A stretch of 64,000 nucleotides of DNA, from the NCBI RefSeq assembly GCF_023336735.1, contig NZ_JAMBAQ010000008.1, positions 26,510-90,509 on the forward strand, given 5' to 3'. Made by a program: the position numbers and the translations under genes. This DNA comes from Moraxella oculi. Its GTDB lineage: Bacteria; Pseudomonadota; Gammaproteobacteria; Pseudomonadales; Moraxellaceae. The notes beneath the pieces are model-generated. The model saw nothing but the letters and a program-made list of their open reading frames with translations. It was not told where the DNA came from and made no database searches. This document shows positions 27,388 to 36,836 of the stretch, one piece after another (the first letter of the stretch is position 1; every line of letters starts with the position of its first letter).

Positions 27388-28260
27388 TTATCTTTTCGTG
27401 CTTAATATCCCGCTTACTACAATGACTCCAATGCCCAAAAGGCTTAGCCAGTCCAATCTTTCGCCAAACAGCCACACGCCAAACAAAATGGCAAATACCA
27501 CCGTCATATAAGACAGTGTCGCTACGACAAATTTTTGTCCTACCTGATAAGCATAAGTCATGAACAGCTGTCCAAGTAAGGCAGAAATGCCGATGCCAAT
27601 GATATAAGGCAGGCTTGACAAACTTATGGGCGTGAACCCAAAAAACAAAGCCAACGCCCCTGATATCAGTGTGGATAATAAAGAAAAATAAAAGACAATT
27701 CGCCAAGCAGGTTCGCCAAGTAAGCTTAATTCTCGCACTTGCAGATATGCATAACCACTAATCGCTCCGCTTAATAAGCCGATGATCATGGCAAAAATGT
27801 CGCCATCTTGACTGGGTTTGAGTAAAATCATCACGCCAAAAAAACCAAAAATGAGTGATGTCCAGTTGATAATGGAGGGCTTTTGTTTGAGTATGATGAT
27901 GGACAGCAGACCTAAAAATATGGCAGAGGTGTTTTGCAGGGTGCTTGCGGTGGCAAGTGGCAAATGCAGCACGACATAAAAATTCATGATCAAAGCGATC
28001 GAACCAGCCAGCGATCGCCAAAAATGCTCCTTAGGATAGTTTGTGCGAAAATCCCTTCCTTTTATCCATGAAAAACCACCCAAGATGACAAAGGCGAATA
28101 ACACACGCCAAAAGGTCATTTCGTAGGTATTCATGGCGAATTTTTGCCCAGAAAGCTTGATAAAAACAAGCATCAAAGCAAAGCCTAATGCAGCAATGAC
28201 CATATAAAACGAGCCAAAGAATGAGCCTTGATTGGGATTGGTGGGGGCTGGATTTGACAT
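27388..28260 (-). CDS. DMT-superfamily (EamA) transporter
   Basis: Inner-membrane permease of 290 residues with ten hydrophobic helices in two EamA repeats. The start MSNPAPTNPNQGSFFGSFYMVIAA is preferred; the open frame continues 23 codons upstream (to 28329) with non-membrane sequence unlike the family. Substrates of this superfamily are varied (amino acids, metabolites) and cannot be read here. No operon partner is adjacent; 275 bp separates it from the Smr gene. Confidence 0.82.
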   Translation of the reverse strand: MSNPAPTNPNQGSFFGSFYMVIAALGFALMLVFIKLSGQKFAMNTYEMTFWRVLFAFVILGGFSWIKGRDFRTNYPKEHFWRSLAGSIALIMNFYVVLHLPLATASTLQNTSAIFLGLLSIIILKQKPSIINWTSLIFGFFGVMILLKPSQDGDIFAMIIGLLSGAISGYAYLQVRELSLLGEPAWRIVFYFSLLSTLISGALALFFGFTPISLSSLPYIIGIGISALLGQLFMTYAYQVGQKFVVATLSYMTVVFAILFGVWLFGERLDWLSLLGIGVIVVSGILSTKR

Positions 28261-28453
28261 GACTGGTGGGGCAAATGAGGTATTATAACATAAATATTCC
28301 GCCAAAGTCTTTATACATAACAATGTCAATTCTTAGGCAGTATTCGTGCTGATTTATGCTGGTAAGTTTGGGATGGACAAATGTGCCTTAAAATTAAAAA
28401 TGGCGATGTTGACCGTCATGGCATGTTACCAATTGGGTTTTTATTCAGGTTTT

Positions 28454-28489
28454 AATAAAAAAAGAATGATTGCTCATTCTTTTTTTATT
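28454..28489 (-). terminator. terminator of aroG
   Basis: A perfect 16-bp stem (left arm AATAAAAAAAGAATGA) with a 4-base loop lies 10 bp past the aroG stop, with A/T tracts on both sides. Confidence 0.85.
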
Positions 28490-28498
28490 GTGTTGGTA

Positions 28499-29578
28499 TC
28501 AACGGTTGGGCAGATGCTCTTTAACATCTTTGGCAAATTTGCGTAATACTTCTACAGTACTATCCCAATCCAAACAGCCATCTGTTACTGATTTGCCGTA
28601 TTCTAATTGTGATAAATCAGCAGGAATGTTTTGGCGACCGCCCTTTAGGTGGCTTTCAATCATCAGGCCCATGATGGATTTATTGCCTTTTTGGATTTGG
28701 CTTGCGATGTTTTGGATGACCATTGGCTGTAAGTAGGGATCTTTGCCAGAATTGGCATGGCTGGCATCAACCATGATTTTGCCATTGGTGTTGCCCTTGG
28801 CAAGTTCGTGCTCGGCAGCAGCGATGGCTGTTTCATCATAGTTGGGTTGGTCATTACCTCCACGCAATACCACATGGGCGTATTGATTGCCTTTGGATTT
28901 GATGATAGATACTTGACCATCTGTGGACAATCCCAAAAAGCTATGACCAGATTTCACCGCTTGCATGGCATTGACCGCAACTTTCATTGAGCCATCAGTG
29001 CCATTTTTGAATCCGACAGGGCAAGACAGACCGCTTGACATCTCACGATGGGTTTGAGATTCGGTGGTGCGAGCACCAATCGCTGACCAGCTGATCAAAT
29101 CTTGCATGTATTGTGGGGTGTTTGGATCAAGGGCTTCGGTGGCACAGGGCAGACCTTTTTCATTGAGTTCTAACAGTAATTTACGAGCCATGCCAAGCCC
29201 TTTTTTGATGTCAAAGCTGTCATTCATGTCTGGGTCGTTGATCAAGCCTTTCCAGCCTGTCGTGGTGCGTGGTTTTTCAAAATAAACACGCATGACGATG
29301 AATAGTTCATTTTTTAACTCTTCTGCCAAAACCTTTAACTTATCCGCATATTCATGAGCAGCACGAATGTCATGAATGGAACAGGGGCCGACCACAGCAA
29401 GGATTCTTTTGTCCTTACCGTCTAAGATATTTTCAATGACTTTGCGACCGTGCAATACGGTGCTAAAAGCTTGACTTGATAGTGGGTAGATGCGTTTTAA
29501 TTCAGCGGGTGTAATGAGTGGCGTGATTTTCTCAATATTCACATCGTCAATTTCTGTATGGCGGGTTAAGAATGACAT
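28499..29578 (-). CDS. aroG: 3-deoxy-7-phosphoheptulonate synthase (class I DAHP synthase)
   Basis: First enzyme of the shikimate pathway, joining PEP and erythrose 4-phosphate, 359 residues. The motifs AVVGPCSIHD, RVYFEKPRTTTGWKGLINDP, SWSAIGARTTESQTHRE, GLSCPVGFKNGTDGS and VDASHANSGKDP place it in the AroF/G/H class. N-terminal sequence suggests a feedback-regulated isozyme; which aromatic amino acid inhibits it is not evident. Single gene with its own terminator. Confidence 0.95.
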   Translation of the reverse strand: MSFLTRHTEIDDVNIEKITPLITPAELKRIYPLSSQAFSTVLHGRKVIENILDGKDKRILAVVGPCSIHDIRAAHEYADKLKVLAEELKNELFIVMRVYFEKPRTTTGWKGLINDPDMNDSFDIKKGLGMARKLLLELNEKGLPCATEALDPNTPQYMQDLISWSAIGARTTESQTHREMSSGLSCPVGFKNGTDGSMKVAVNAMQAVKSGHSFLGLSTDGQVSIIKSKGNQYAHVVLRGGNDQPNYDETAIAAAEHELAKGNTNGKIMVDASHANSGKDPYLQPMVIQNIASQIQKGNKSIMGLMIESHLKGGRQNIPADLSQLEYGKSVTDGCLDWDSTVEVLRKFAKDVKEHLPNR

Positions 29579-29861
29579 GAAGCTACCTTAAATAATCAGA
29601 CATGGGTTGGCTTAGAATGTTATCAATAAAGTGATCAAACAGTAAAATAAGACACCTTTCATCACGCACGCCATTATGCACACAATTGTTTCATTTGACA
29701 AGTTCTTTTGTGATGAAAATTGCTTTTATTCTTGATGTGTTGGCAAGGTGTGCATGGGATGGATTGTTGGTAAATTTTGAGTAAATAATGTCGCTGTGGT
29801 ATGATAGGTGGCATTCATGGATCATAAACCAGTTTTTAAGTAAGTAATGAGACATTGCAAT

Positions 29862-30848
29862 ATGACCACACCAACTTATGCCGAGATTCTATCCGTAGTT
29901 GCCGATGATTTTGCCATCATGGACAAGCAAGTCTTTGGGTCGCTCAACTCAAAAGTACGCCTTGTGATGCAGGTGTCCAAACATGTGATTGATGCTGGCG
30001 GTAAACGCATGCGACCTTTAATCACCTTATTGACAGCACGAATGCTAAAAGATGAGCAAAACAAGCAAGCCTTGGAGCTTGGGGCAATCACTGAGATGCT
30101 TCATACGGCAACACTGGTACATGATGATGTGATTGATGAATCTGGGCTTAGACGAGGTAAACCTACTGCGAATGCTACTTGGAATAATGCGACGGCGGTA
30201 TTGGTGGGAGATTATTTGATTGCTCGTTCATTTAATTTGTTGGTTGGTTTTGGCAATATGCCATTGCTTAAAGTATTCTCTGATGGGACATGTGATATTG
30301 CTGAAGGTGAGGTGTTGCAATTACAGCATCAATACAACATTGAGACCACTGAAAGCGATTACAGACAAATCATTGATGGAAAGACTTCGCGCCTATTTAT
30401 GATGGCAACCAAAGGGGCGGCGTTATTGCAAGGCAGGGAGGACTTACTTGATGTGCTTGGTGATTTTGGTTACCATTTTGGCAATGCCTTTCAAATGATT
30501 GATGATGTGCTTGATTTCTCTGGCGATCGTGAAACGATGGGTAAAAATCTTGGCGATGACTTGGCGGAAGGTAAGCCAACTTTGCCAATCATTAAGACCT
30601 TGGAGATCTTAAAAGATACTAATCCTAATGGTTATGACAAATTACGCATTGCCGTACAAACAGGCAATATCGATCATGTTGATGAACTCATCAAGCTGGT
30701 GCAATCTAGTGGAGCATTGGCATATTGTAAAGACTGTGCTCTGCAAGAAACTCGCTTGGCACAGCAAGCATTGGCAAATCTGCCTGATAACAGATACCGT
30801 CAAGCACTTTATCAGCTGACTGAACTTGCCAGCAGTCGTTTGATGTGA
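29862..30848 (+). CDS. ispB: polyprenyl (octaprenyl) diphosphate synthase
   Basis: Trans-prenyltransferase of about 328 residues that makes the quinone side chain. The two Asp-rich motifs are LVHDDVIDESGLRRG and QMIDDVLDFSG, with GGKRMRPL near the N-terminus and GDYLIARSFNLL. The ATG at 29862 gives MTTPTYAEIL; ATG 29847 (five codons earlier) is possible. Chain length (C40 or similar) is inferred from family resemblance to IspB. Confidence 0.93.
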   Translation: MTTPTYAEILSVVADDFAIMDKQVFGSLNSKVRLVMQVSKHVIDAGGKRMRPLITLLTARMLKDEQNKQALELGAITEMLHTATLVHDDVIDESGLRRGKPTANATWNNATAVLVGDYLIARSFNLLVGFGNMPLLKVFSDGTCDIAEGEVLQLQHQYNIETTESDYRQIIDGKTSRLFMMATKGAALLQGREDLLDVLGDFGYHFGNAFQMIDDVLDFSGDRETMGKNLGDDLAEGKPTLPIIKTLEILKDTNPNGYDKLRIAVQTGNIDHVDELIKLVQSSGALAYCKDCALQETRLAQQALANLPDNRYRQALYQLTELASSRLM

Positions 30849-30863
30849 GCGTGCTGATAATTT

Positions 30864-30891
30864 TTGACAAAAAACAAATCATGGCTATAAT
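30864..30891 (+). promoter_or_regulatory. consensus sigma-70 promoter
   Basis: Perfect TTGACA (30864-30869) and perfect TATAAT (30886-30891) are separated by 16 bp, 54 bp before the second EamA permease. One of the strongest-looking promoters in the window. Confidence 0.75.
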
Positions 30892-30945
30892 ATCGCAATA
30901 TTTGTAACGAAACATTTCATAAAAACAAAGTTGTGATGAATAGCC

Positions 30946-31806
30946 ATGAGTTTTTTAGTTCTTGCCATTGTTGCCAGTGTGTCGGTCGCCATATTTTTAA
31001 AATTGGCACGCAAGTGGCACATTCAAATCGCTCAAGCGATTTTGGTGAATTATCTCACCGCCATCATGTTGTGTTTTGTATTGTTAAAACCCAGTCTGAC
31101 CGTAGGGATTCTTGAGCAAGGGGCTTGGATTTTCCTTGCGTTGGGTGTGTTATTGCCAAGTGTTTTTCTCATCATGTCAAAGGCGGTTGATTTGGTTGGT
31201 ATTGCCAAATCCGATGTCGCCCAGCGTCTTTCGTTATTTTTACCAATTTTAGCATCTTTCACTCTGTTTGGTGAGAGTCTGACTCATGCTAAGGGCGTGG
31301 GAATCATCTTGGCTTTTGGTGCGATGATTGCCTTGACTTATAAACCTATTAATGATGAAAAAAACAGCCAAACCAAGATTGGCATCAAAACCACTGCTCT
31401 GATTTTAAGTGGGGTGTGGGTGGGATATGGCGTGATTGATGTCTTGTTTAAACAGATGTCAAAACTCGGCGGAGCTTTTGCCAACACATTGACCGTCAGC
31501 TTCATCTTGGCATTTGTGTTGTTGTTTGGTTATTTATTCATCACAAAAACACGCTGGCAAGCTAAAAGTTTGGTGAGTGGTGTGCTTTTGGGGGTATTAA
31601 ACTTTGCCAATATCTTGTTTTATATCAAGGCTCACCAAGCCTTCAAGGACGATCCCACTTTGGTATTTGCAGGCATGAACATTGGTGTGATTTGTCTGGG
31701 GGCGGTAGTGGGATTGTTCTTTTTTAGAGAAAGGATTTCTAAAATCAATGGGCTTGGCATGATGCTGGGCGTGCTGTCGGTATGGTGCTTATTTTATCTG
31801 CCGTGA
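30946..31806 (+). CDS. DMT-superfamily (EamA) transporter, second copy
   Basis: Inner-membrane permease of 286 residues with about ten helices. The loop between the two five-helix halves carries KPINDEKNSQTKIG, and the C-terminal half has FAGMNIGVICLGAVVGLFFFRERISKING, typical of the EamA fold. It is unlike the permease at 27388 in sequence. Substrate unknown. It has its own near-perfect promoter and terminator, so it is a stand-alone unit. Confidence 0.82.
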   Translation: MSFLVLAIVASVSVAIFLKLARKWHIQIAQAILVNYLTAIMLCFVLLKPSLTVGILEQGAWIFLALGVLLPSVFLIMSKAVDLVGIAKSDVAQRLSLFLPILASFTLFGESLTHAKGVGIILAFGAMIALTYKPINDEKNSQTKIGIKTTALILSGVWVGYGVIDVLFKQMSKLGGAFANTLTVSFILAFVLLFGYLFITKTRWQAKSLVSGVLLGVLNFANILFYIKAHQAFKDDPTLVFAGMNIGVICLGAVVGLFFFRERISKINGLGMMLGVLSVWCLFYLP

Positions 31807-31810
31807 TGAA

Positions 31811-31838
31811 AATGCCAATCGCAAGATTGGTATTTTTT
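31811..31838 (+). terminator. terminator of the second EamA gene
   Basis: The stem ATGCCAATC / GATTGGTAT (one G-T pair) with loop GCAA is followed by TTTTTT, 5 bp after the stop. Confidence 0.85.
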
Positions 31839-31905
31839 TATTTTAGCACTTGTCTTGGGTATTTTAGGTCATGCATTGGTCTTCATTCATGGTGAACCAA
31901 AATTT

Positions 31906-31934
31906 TTGCCCAATTGGTTAAAATCCTTTATAAT
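31906..31934 (+). promoter_or_regulatory. putative promoter of rep
   Basis: TTGCCC (31906-31911) and perfect TATAAT (31929-31934) with 17-bp spacing lie 34 bp before the rep start. Confidence 0.5.
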
Positions 31935-31968
31935 ACTTGACCATTTATCATGATGACAAATAAGAACA

Positions 31969-33999
31969 ATGAGCCAACTCAATCTCCGTCAACAAGAAGC
32001 TTTATCTCATGTGTCAGGACCTTTACTTGTGCTTGCTGGGGCAGGCTCGGGTAAGACTTCGGTCATCACTCAAAAAATCGCTCACTTAATCACCGATTGC
32101 CACATCCCTGCAGAAAGAATCATGGCAATGACCTTTACTAATAAGGCGGCGCGTGAAATGAAATCTCGTGTCTGCAAACTGCTATCAAATGACAAAACTC
32201 GTGGTTTGACGGTATCGACCTTTCATCAGTTTGGCTTGCAGTTTTTAAGATATGAATTGCCCAGCACCCCCTTAAAATCCAATTTTAGCATCATGGACTC
32301 AGATGATTCTAAAAGGCTACTCATGGAACTGATGGTGCGAGATAACATGAGTGGGGCGGAGAGTCGTGATTTGGTCGGTCGGGCGATGAAATACATTTCT
32401 GACTGGAAAAATGATTTGGTTTTGCCAGAGCATGCAGCGGCGACCTTGTCGGATCCTGAAGATATGATGTTTGCCCATCTGTATGGGCTTTATGAAAGAA
32501 ATCTGCGTGCGTATAATGCGGTTGATTTTGATGATTTGATTGTGCTGCCTGTACGCATATTAAGACAAAACGAATTGGTGAGGGATAAGTGGCAACGACG
32601 CATTCGCTACTTGCTTGTTGATGAATATCAAGATACAAACACGGCTCAATATGAGTTGATCAAGCTGTTGGTCGGCGTGTCTGCTCGCTTTACGGTGGTG
32701 GGCGATGATGACCAATCCATCTATACATGGCGTGGTGCCAAGCCAGAAAATATGGCTTTGTTAAAGCAGGACTTCCCAAATCTTCATGTGGTCAAATTGG
32801 AACAAAACTATCGCTCCACTAACCGCATTTTAGGTGCGGCAAATACTGTGATTGCCAATAATCAGCATATTTTTGATAAGGCATTGTGGTCAGATAAAGG
32901 TGAGGGAGATCGCATTCGTGTGATTACTTGCCCGTCTGATTTTGATGAGGCGGAGCGTGCTGCTAAAGAAATCGTTGCTCATCGCATGCGTCATGGCAAT
33001 CTTTGGGAGCAATATGCGGTATTGTATCGTTCAAACTTTCAGGCTCGTGCATTAGAAGCACAGCTTCGTCAATTGAATGTCCCTTACAAACTCTCTGGCG
33101 GCGTGTCTTTTTTTGCTCGTACTGAGATTAAAGATGTGATGAGTTATTTACGCATCATTTTAAATCCTGATGATGATGCGGCATTTTTACGAATCATTAA
33201 TACACCAAAGCGTGGATTGGGTTCGGCAACCCTAGAAAAGTTGGGTTTGTTGGCACAAGAGTATGGCATCTCTTTGCTGTCAGCATGCCATCATGCAGGA
33301 TTGAAATCGGCGGTTGGGACAAAAGTGAGCAATACTTTAATCTCTTTTGCTGATTTTATTGAGCATTATACGCGTGAATTGTACAACAATCCCGACCCCA
33401 TGCCACTGGTTCGGCAGATGATTGTGGAGACAGGTTATATCGATTTTATTAAACAAGACAGTAAGACGCCACAACAAGAAAAAAATCGCTTGGATAATAT
33501 TGAGTTGCTATATCAAAGCATCACCACCCTCATTGAGCGTGCTGAGGATGAAGATGATAAAACCATTGAAGCGGTGATACGCAAAATGATGTTGCTTGAT
33601 ATGCTAGAGCAGCAACAAGAAGAAGAAAACACCAATAAAGTCAATCTGATGACCTTACACGCTGCCAAAGGGCTGGAATTTGATTATGTGTATATTATCG
33701 GTGTGGAAGAAGAGATTTTGCCTCATCGTAATTCTTTGCTTGAAGAAAATATCGAAGAAGAGCGTCGCTTGATGTATGTGGGCATCACCAGAGCAAAGCT
33801 TGAACTGACTTTGATGCTGGCACAAAAACGCCGTGCTGGTAAAGATTTTAAACAGACGACGCCATCTCGTTTCTTAGATGAATTGCCGATCGAGCATGTC
33901 GATTATCCAGCCAGGCGTTCTGCACAACAAAACCCCAAGCAGACTGCCCAAGAATACTTGTCAAACATTCAAGCAATGCTGGCTGCTAAGCGCAAATAA
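31969..33999 (+). CDS. rep: ATP-dependent DNA helicase Rep
   Basis: Superfamily 1A 3'-5' helicase of 676 residues that helps replication forks past bound proteins. Motif I GAGSGKTSVI, Ia MTFTNKAAREMK, II LLVDEYQDTN, III VVGDDDQSIYTWRGA, IV EQNYRST, V LMTLHAAKGLEFDYVYI and VI RRLMYVGITRAK are all intact. Its length matches Rep rather than the longer UvrD. Confidence 0.95.
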   Translation: MSQLNLRQQEALSHVSGPLLVLAGAGSGKTSVITQKIAHLITDCHIPAERIMAMTFTNKAAREMKSRVCKLLSNDKTRGLTVSTFHQFGLQFLRYELPSTPLKSNFSIMDSDDSKRLLMELMVRDNMSGAESRDLVGRAMKYISDWKNDLVLPEHAAATLSDPEDMMFAHLYGLYERNLRAYNAVDFDDLIVLPVRILRQNELVRDKWQRRIRYLLVDEYQDTNTAQYELIKLLVGVSARFTVVGDDDQSIYTWRGAKPENMALLKQDFPNLHVVKLEQNYRSTNRILGAANTVIANNQHIFDKALWSDKGEGDRIRVITCPSDFDEAERAAKEIVAHRMRHGNLWEQYAVLYRSNFQARALEAQLRQLNVPYKLSGGVSFFARTEIKDVMSYLRIILNPDDDAAFLRIINTPKRGLGSATLEKLGLLAQEYGISLLSACHHAGLKSAVGTKVSNTLISFADFIEHYTRELYNNPDPMPLVRQMIVETGYIDFIKQDSKTPQQEKNRLDNIELLYQSITTLIERAEDEDDKTIEAVIRKMMLLDMLEQQQEEENTNKVNLMTLHAAKGLEFDYVYIIGVEEEILPHRNSLLEENIEEERRLMYVGITRAKLELTLMLAQKRRAGKDFKQTTPSRFLDELPIEHVDYPARRSAQQNPKQTAQEYLSNIQAMLAAKRK

Positions 34000-34109
34000 G
34001 TGAGTTTGGCTGACATTGGATAACCGCCTGACCAAACCATGTGTTAAAATGGCAAAAACTAGACTTTGTTGATGGTTACGCATCAACAAAAAAAATATCG
34101 GAGAAAATT

Positions 34110-36419
34110 TTGCACGATTTTGATTATGCTGGACTAGAAGGCATTTTACAAAAGATCATGGCATTAAAAGAATTGCCAGAATCACAAGTACTCAAACACC
34201 TTGTTGATGAATTGCGTGTTGAAGATGGTGATGCTGATAAGGCAAATGCCAAGATGGATGAGCTGATCGCACTCATTGAAAAGCACCCTGAATATGGTTC
34301 AAGTTTGGCAGAGTTTGTCCTAAGATTGATTAACAAATACAACCAGGTAACACTATACACGGACACAGGAATTGCTTCGGATCATAGCTTTTCTTATAGC
34401 GTTAACCGCCTAATCAGTCATCGATTCTTACCTTTGCTGCCTGAAGAAGACTCGGTGGTGGAATTGGCGAGTTACTTGTTTAACCATCGTAGCGATTTGC
34501 GCTGGATGCGTTCTATTGATACGCAAAAGTGGGATAGGTTGATTGAGCTTATTCGTGTGGGCGAAGAAGGCTTGGCACTGGTAGCAACTGCCAAAAACAG
34601 TGTACTCAATGCCATTGTGATTTTATCCTATCGCATCAGTGGCATGGGCTTGCACCCTGAACTGATGGCATCGTATCCACAAATGCTGAATCATTCTGCT
34701 GCTTTTGTGGCCCAAAACCAAGAGGCGGTCTTATTCGTCAATCAGTATCGCAAAGCACATGAACTTGACTTAATGACGGATGTAACGCCTGAAGAAGACA
34801 TCAGTCCTGCACCGCTTTTGGTCATGTTGGAGCAATGTCAGGACATTGTAACCAATGTGCGAAAACGCATTTATAAAACAGGCATTTCCATTCGTTTGAC
34901 GAACATGCTGGTGAGACTAGAACAAAGTTTGCAGCGAATGCAGGTATTGATTGAACTTGTGGCAGACAACAAAAAAAGGCGTGATGAGGCTGTCGTTGAG
35001 TTGACGATGCAGATTGTCAGAACGGCAAAGACTCGTTATAGCTTTGGTCATTTGATTGAAAATAACACCAAGCTATTATCCAGAAAAGTTACCGAAAACG
35101 CCAGCCGTGTGGGAGAGCATTACATCAGCACTGATCGCACAGGCTATCGCAAAATGTATAAAAAAGCAGCCTTGGGTGGTTTTTTCATTGCATTTATGGC
35201 GACGATTAAAATTTTGGCGGCGTCATTGATATTAGCACCGATTGGCAAAGCCTTTGTTAATAGCATGATCTATGGCTTGGGTTTTGTGTTCATTCATATT
35301 GCAGGGGGTACTGTTGCCACCAAGCAGCCTGCCATGACCGCTGCCGCCATCGCATCCACCATCTCTGAAGGCTCGGGAAATAAAAAGACGCAGCAGATGA
35401 CCAAGCTTTCTGAACTGATTGTGGACATTATGCGTACTCAGTTTGTGGCGATTTTGGGCAATATTTCCATCGCCATGCCTGTCGCACTCATCATCGCCTA
35501 CGCTTGGCTGTATTTTACAGGCGTACCCATGATCGATGGTGCTAAGGCGGCTCATTTGTTGCATGAGCTTGATCCAATCCGTTCATTATCACTGCCACAC
35601 GCAGCGATTGCAGGGGTGTTTTTATTTTTGTCAGGATTGATTGCTGGTTATTATGATAACTTGGCGGCTTACAATAAAATTGGTGAGCGTATCAGACGCC
35701 ATCGCTTACTGTCTTATGTTCTGCCAAATACTTGGCAAGATAAATTAAGCAGTTTTGTCGAGGCAAATCTGGGTGCCATCATGGGTAACTTTATCTTTGG
35801 TTGTTTCTTGGGTAGTACAGCCACTGTTGGGTACATGCTTGGCTTGCCAATAGACATTCGACACATTGCGTTTGCGTCTGCCAATTTTGTGCATGGGTTG
35901 TTTTACTTATCACCGCAGGATTTAACTTGGTCGCTTGCGATGGTTTCTTTTGTGGGTGTGTTGCTGATTGGTGTGGTGAACTTGATGGTCAGTTTTTCTC
36001 TTGCTCTGATTGTGGCATTGCGTTCAAAAGAAGTGGAGTTTACTGAATGGAAAAAGTTGGCAGGCTTGGTCTGGCGACATTTTTTGGTCAATCCGTGGGA
36101 TTTTTTGTTCCCAAGAAACGAGTCTGTCAAATATGCCAAAATCGATAGTGAAGGGCGAGTCATTTATGAAGATGCTGCCGATGATAAAGAATCTAGCAAC
36201 CGTGTCCTACCTGATCATTATGTGGTGCGTCGCTTGGGGCGTAAGTCAAAAGACAAAGAGAAGAATCAGGCAGATGATGATAAAGATAAAGACATTCGTG
36301 AGGCGATTGCAGAGCATCATAATGAAGAAGGGTTGCAACAGGATGAAGGGCGAGTTGAAGAGAGTCATCATGCAACGCCATTGCCCAAGCCTAATAAGCC
36401 GCCAAAGCTACCAAAGTGA
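34110..36419 (+). CDS. Gcr-family 'site-specific recombinase' membrane protein
   Basis: Large protein of about 770 residues in the family annotated as Gcr or SpecificRecomb, first named from Neisseria. The N-terminal half is soluble and helical. The middle to C-terminal part has six or so strong membrane helices (for example ALGGFFIAFMATIKILAASLILAPIGKAF and LIAGYYDNLAAYNKIG), and the tail is highly charged. No tyrosine- or serine-recombinase active site is visible, so the family name should not be taken as function. The TTG at 34110, 6 bases after GGAG, is the better start; GTG at 34041 would add 23 codons. Confidence 0.75.
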   Translation: MHDFDYAGLEGILQKIMALKELPESQVLKHLVDELRVEDGDADKANAKMDELIALIEKHPEYGSSLAEFVLRLINKYNQVTLYTDTGIASDHSFSYSVNRLISHRFLPLLPEEDSVVELASYLFNHRSDLRWMRSIDTQKWDRLIELIRVGEEGLALVATAKNSVLNAIVILSYRISGMGLHPELMASYPQMLNHSAAFVAQNQEAVLFVNQYRKAHELDLMTDVTPEEDISPAPLLVMLEQCQDIVTNVRKRIYKTGISIRLTNMLVRLEQSLQRMQVLIELVADNKKRRDEAVVELTMQIVRTAKTRYSFGHLIENNTKLLSRKVTENASRVGEHYISTDRTGYRKMYKKAALGGFFIAFMATIKILAASLILAPIGKAFVNSMIYGLGFVFIHIAGGTVATKQPAMTAAAIASTISEGSGNKKTQQMTKLSELIVDIMRTQFVAILGNISIAMPVALIIAYAWLYFTGVPMIDGAKAAHLLHELDPIRSLSLPHAAIAGVFLFLSGLIAGYYDNLAAYNKIGERIRRHRLLSYVLPNTWQDKLSSFVEANLGAIMGNFIFGCFLGSTATVGYMLGLPIDIRHIAFASANFVHGLFYLSPQDLTWSLAMVSFVGVLLIGVVNLMVSFSLALIVALRSKEVEFTEWKKLAGLVWRHFLVNPWDFLFPRNESVKYAKIDSEGRVIYEDAADDKESSNRVLPDHYVVRRLGRKSKDKEKNQADDDKDKDIREAIAEHHNEEGLQQDEGRVEESHHATPLPKPNKPPKLPK

Positions 36420-36534
36420 ATCGGTTGTTAGTCGTTTTCTTTGAGTGATGTTGATTGGTGGTCAATAAATATTGGGCTGATTGGGGTTTTTTGATAAATT
36501 TTTTTGATGATGATGCTTGGCTATTAAAAAATAC

Positions 36535-36562
36535 TTGCAAAATCTGAAAAATTTAGTAAAAT
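36535..36562 (+). promoter_or_regulatory. promoter of tRNA-Pro
   Basis: TTGCAA (36535-36540) and TAAAAT (36557-36562) with 16-bp spacing place the expected start of transcription close to the tRNA 5' end at 36574. Confidence 0.6.
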
Positions 36563-36573
36563 ATCCACCTATT

Positions 36574-36650
36574 CGGGGTGTAGCGCAGCTTGGTAGCGCA
36601 CTTGCATGGGGTGCAAGGGGTCGCGAGTTCGAATCCCGCCACTCCGACCA
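36574..36650 (+). tRNA. tRNA-Pro (GGG), element integration site
   Basis: 77-nt cloverleaf CGGGGTG...CACTCCG plus ACCA. The anticodon stem CTTGC/GCAAG encloses loop ATGGGGT (anticodon GGG), and the T-loop is GTTCGAATC with an encoded CCA. Its 3' end is the left attachment site of the mobile element that begins immediately downstream. Confidence 0.96.
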
Positions 36651-36725
36651 TTCAATAATCTAGGGTTGTCCACAATCGTGCGACAGCCCTTGATTTTTCT
36701 AGCTTTCTAGCCTTTTTGTTGTCCT
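36627..36725 (+). repeat. attL-side repeat: tRNA 3' end plus terminator
   Basis: This stretch of about 99 bp recurs, with scattered differences, at 45556-45652. It contains the tRNA T-arm and acceptor end, then CAATAATCTA, a hairpin terminator, and CTAGC/CTAGCC motifs ending in TTTTTGTTGTCCT. The tRNA part is intact here and degraded in the right copy. Confidence 0.8.
36663..36699 (+). terminator. terminator of tRNA-Pro
   Basis: The stem GGGTTGTCCAC pairs with GTG-c-GACAGCCC around an AATC tip (one bulged C, one G-T pair), followed by TTGATTTTTC. A second version lies at 45591-45626. Confidence 0.7.
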
Positions 36726-36755
36726 ACATAGTCCATGATAGACCATTGCAAGCCA

Positions 36756-36784
36756 TGAATTTTGTTGGTATTATTGTTGGTATT
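36756..36784 (+). repeat. left integrase-arm-type repeat
   Basis: Two direct copies of TTGTTGGTATT (36762-36772 and 36774-36784, 12-bp period) lie within a 29-bp segment repeated exactly at 45476-45504. An inverted copy (AATACCAACAA) follows at 36802-36812, just before the integrase start. Likely arm-binding sites of the integrase. Confidence 0.6.
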
Positions 36785-36836
36785 ATAGTTCACATTCTTT
36801 CAATACCAACAAATTTCATCTAAAGGCTTATCCATC

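Noticed and set aside
36010..36444. 144-codon frame inside the Gcr-family gene
   Set aside because: Out-of-frame shadow of a long conserved membrane protein, without its own ribosome site.
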